From Desulfuromusa sp. (GTDB lineage Bacteria > Desulfobacterota > Desulfuromonadia > Desulfuromonadales > Geopsychrobacteraceae): a stretch of 17,420 bases of DNA. Location of the stretch: assembly GCA_029933365.1 (NCBI GenBank), contig JAOZOH010000058.1:1-17420 (forward strand), given 5' to 3'. Every line of letters starts with the position of its first letter. Within the stretch, counting starts at the first letter, position 1. Shown here piece by piece: positions 16,605 to 17,420 of this stretch. A program made the position numbers and the translations under genes. A model generated the notes under the pieces. It was not told where the DNA came from, did no database searches, and worked only from the letters and a program-made list of their open reading frames with translations.

Positions 16605-17342
16605 TCAGGAGAGAAACTTAAGCGATTTCGGTTCTCTGGGCAAAATTTGTTGCAACACTTGACCGAGGATTAAGTCTGACTGCTGGAGTGTTGTCTGACC
16701 AAAAGAGAACCCACAAAACTGTCGATGAGAAACCTTAAGTGAGCGGGCTAAAGAGCCAATAGTCCCAAGTTCAACCGGCATTCCAGCTGATCCAGCACAA
16801 TCAAGGCAAAGACTGCCACCACGATTGGCGTCAAAGCGGATCAATTCATTATCAAAAATCTTCAGGCATTCACTGCAATGCAGAAGATGAGGCATATAGC
16901 CAAGTAGATAAATCAAACGCAACTCCAATAACAATCTGGCGCTTGATTCATCACCACCTTGATCAAGATAGTCAAGAAAACTGCAAAGTAATTCATAAAT
17001 AAGCTGGTGAGATTCGCCCTCCTCCAGCAACAAACCGACCAACTCAACAGCATAGCTGGCGAGAGCGAGGCGCTGAAAGTCACCACGCAAGCCAAAGCGT
17101 GAAGTGACCAGCTCAGCCTCCTGTAACAGCCAGAAGGCTCCACGTCCTTTTTTCCACTGAAAAACTGCTTGAGTGAATGGTTCTAGAACAGCTCCAAAAC
17201 GCTTACGACTTTTCCGAGCCGACTTGGCGAAGCCCTTCTGCAATCCATGTTGTGCGGTAAAAAGAGTCAGAATTATATCCGACTCCCCATAATTGGTATG
17301 GCGTAAAACTAAGGCTTCACAACGTTGGGGGATATGCTCCAT
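16605..17342 (-). CDS. recO: DNA repair protein RecO
   Basis: Recombination mediator that, with RecR (and RecF), loads RecA onto SSB-coated single-stranded DNA and anneals strands. The product is 245 residues, the normal RecO length. The N-terminal OB-fold region shows CEALVLRHTNYGESDIILTLFT and then FAKSARKSRKRFGAVLEPF, both characteristic. The C-terminal zinc site is present as C156 and C159 (HCSEC) with C179 and C182 (LCLDC). The ATG at 17342 gives the expected N-terminus; I see no strong Shine-Dalgarno before it, so it may be translated weakly or coupled to an upstream gene beyond the window. It lies upstream of glyQ on the same strand, separated by about 115 nt that hold the glyQ promoter. 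Confidence 0.93.
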   Translation of the reverse strand: MEHIPQRCEALVLRHTNYGESDIILTLFTAQHGLQKGFAKSARKSRKRFGAVLEPFTQAVFQWKKGRGAFWLLQEAELVTSRFGLRGDFQRLALASYAVELVGLLLEEGESHQLIYELLCSFLDYLDQGGDESSARLLLELRLIYLLGYMPHLLHCSECLKIFDNELIRFDANRGGSLCLDCAGSAGMPVELGTIGSLARSLKVSHRQFCGFSFGQTTLQQSDLILGQVLQQILPREPKSLKFLS

Positions 17343-17420
17343 GACGTTTCTACAAACTCATAACAGGGCAATAAAACAGGAGATCAGACCATAAACTACA
17401 TTAAGTGAGGGAGAAACAAA
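17343..17420. other. Region upstream of recO at the window edge
   Basis: 78 nt of A/T-rich sequence. I recognise no promoter, hairpin or gene end here; the recO promoter may lie outside the window. Confidence 0.4.

Overview
The window looks like chromosomal DNA from a Deltaproteobacterium of the Desulfuromonadales type (Desulfuromonas / Pelobacter / Geobacter relatives). This is an inference from gene content and order: recO-glyQ-glyS-ppdK on one strand, an MJ0042/DUF3426 zinc-ribbon membrane protein after hpt, and a c-di-GMP response regulator with an HDOD sensor kinase. All genes appear intact. I see no tRNA, rRNA, CRISPR array, insertion sequence, phage gene or sign of recent transfer.

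Layout, left to right. (1) Positions 67-1802, plus strand: a sigma70-like promoter, hpt (purine salvage), then a zinc-ribbon/DUF3426 single-pass membrane protein. (2) 1890-2113, minus strand: a 55-residue 2[4Fe-4S] ferredoxin gene with its own terminator and a near-consensus ribosome binding site; it is short and easy to miss. (3) 2358-3623, plus strand: ackA, divergent from the ferredoxin, with no pta in view. (4) 3679-4566, minus strand: a small radical SAM protein whose stop codon lies in a large palindrome shared with the end of ackA. (5) 4741-6326, plus strand: a FAHD1-like fumarylacetoacetate hydrolase-fold enzyme and a Rossmann/DUF2520 protein, overlapping by 4 nt. (6) 6456-10738, plus strand: an HDOD-histidine kinase and a REC-PAS-GGDEF-EAL response regulator, again overlapping by 4 nt. 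This is a probable cognate two-component system with c-di-GMP output. (7) 10749-10793: a bidirectional terminator. (8) 10804-17342, minus strand: recO, then a strong promoter driving glyQ-glyS-ppdK.

Functionally the window mixes housekeeping (purine salvage, glycyl-tRNA charging, recombinational repair) with central C2/C3 metabolism: acetate kinase, pyruvate phosphate dikinase, ferredoxin and a probable acylpyruvate/oxaloacetate-acting enzyme. That fits an acetate- or pyruvate-centred anaerobe. The most distinctive element is the HDOD-kinase / GGDEF-EAL regulator pair. I found no clearly new defence or mobile system. Several longest-ORF starts run past the real start; I chose starts by ribosome binding site, promoter position and family alignment.
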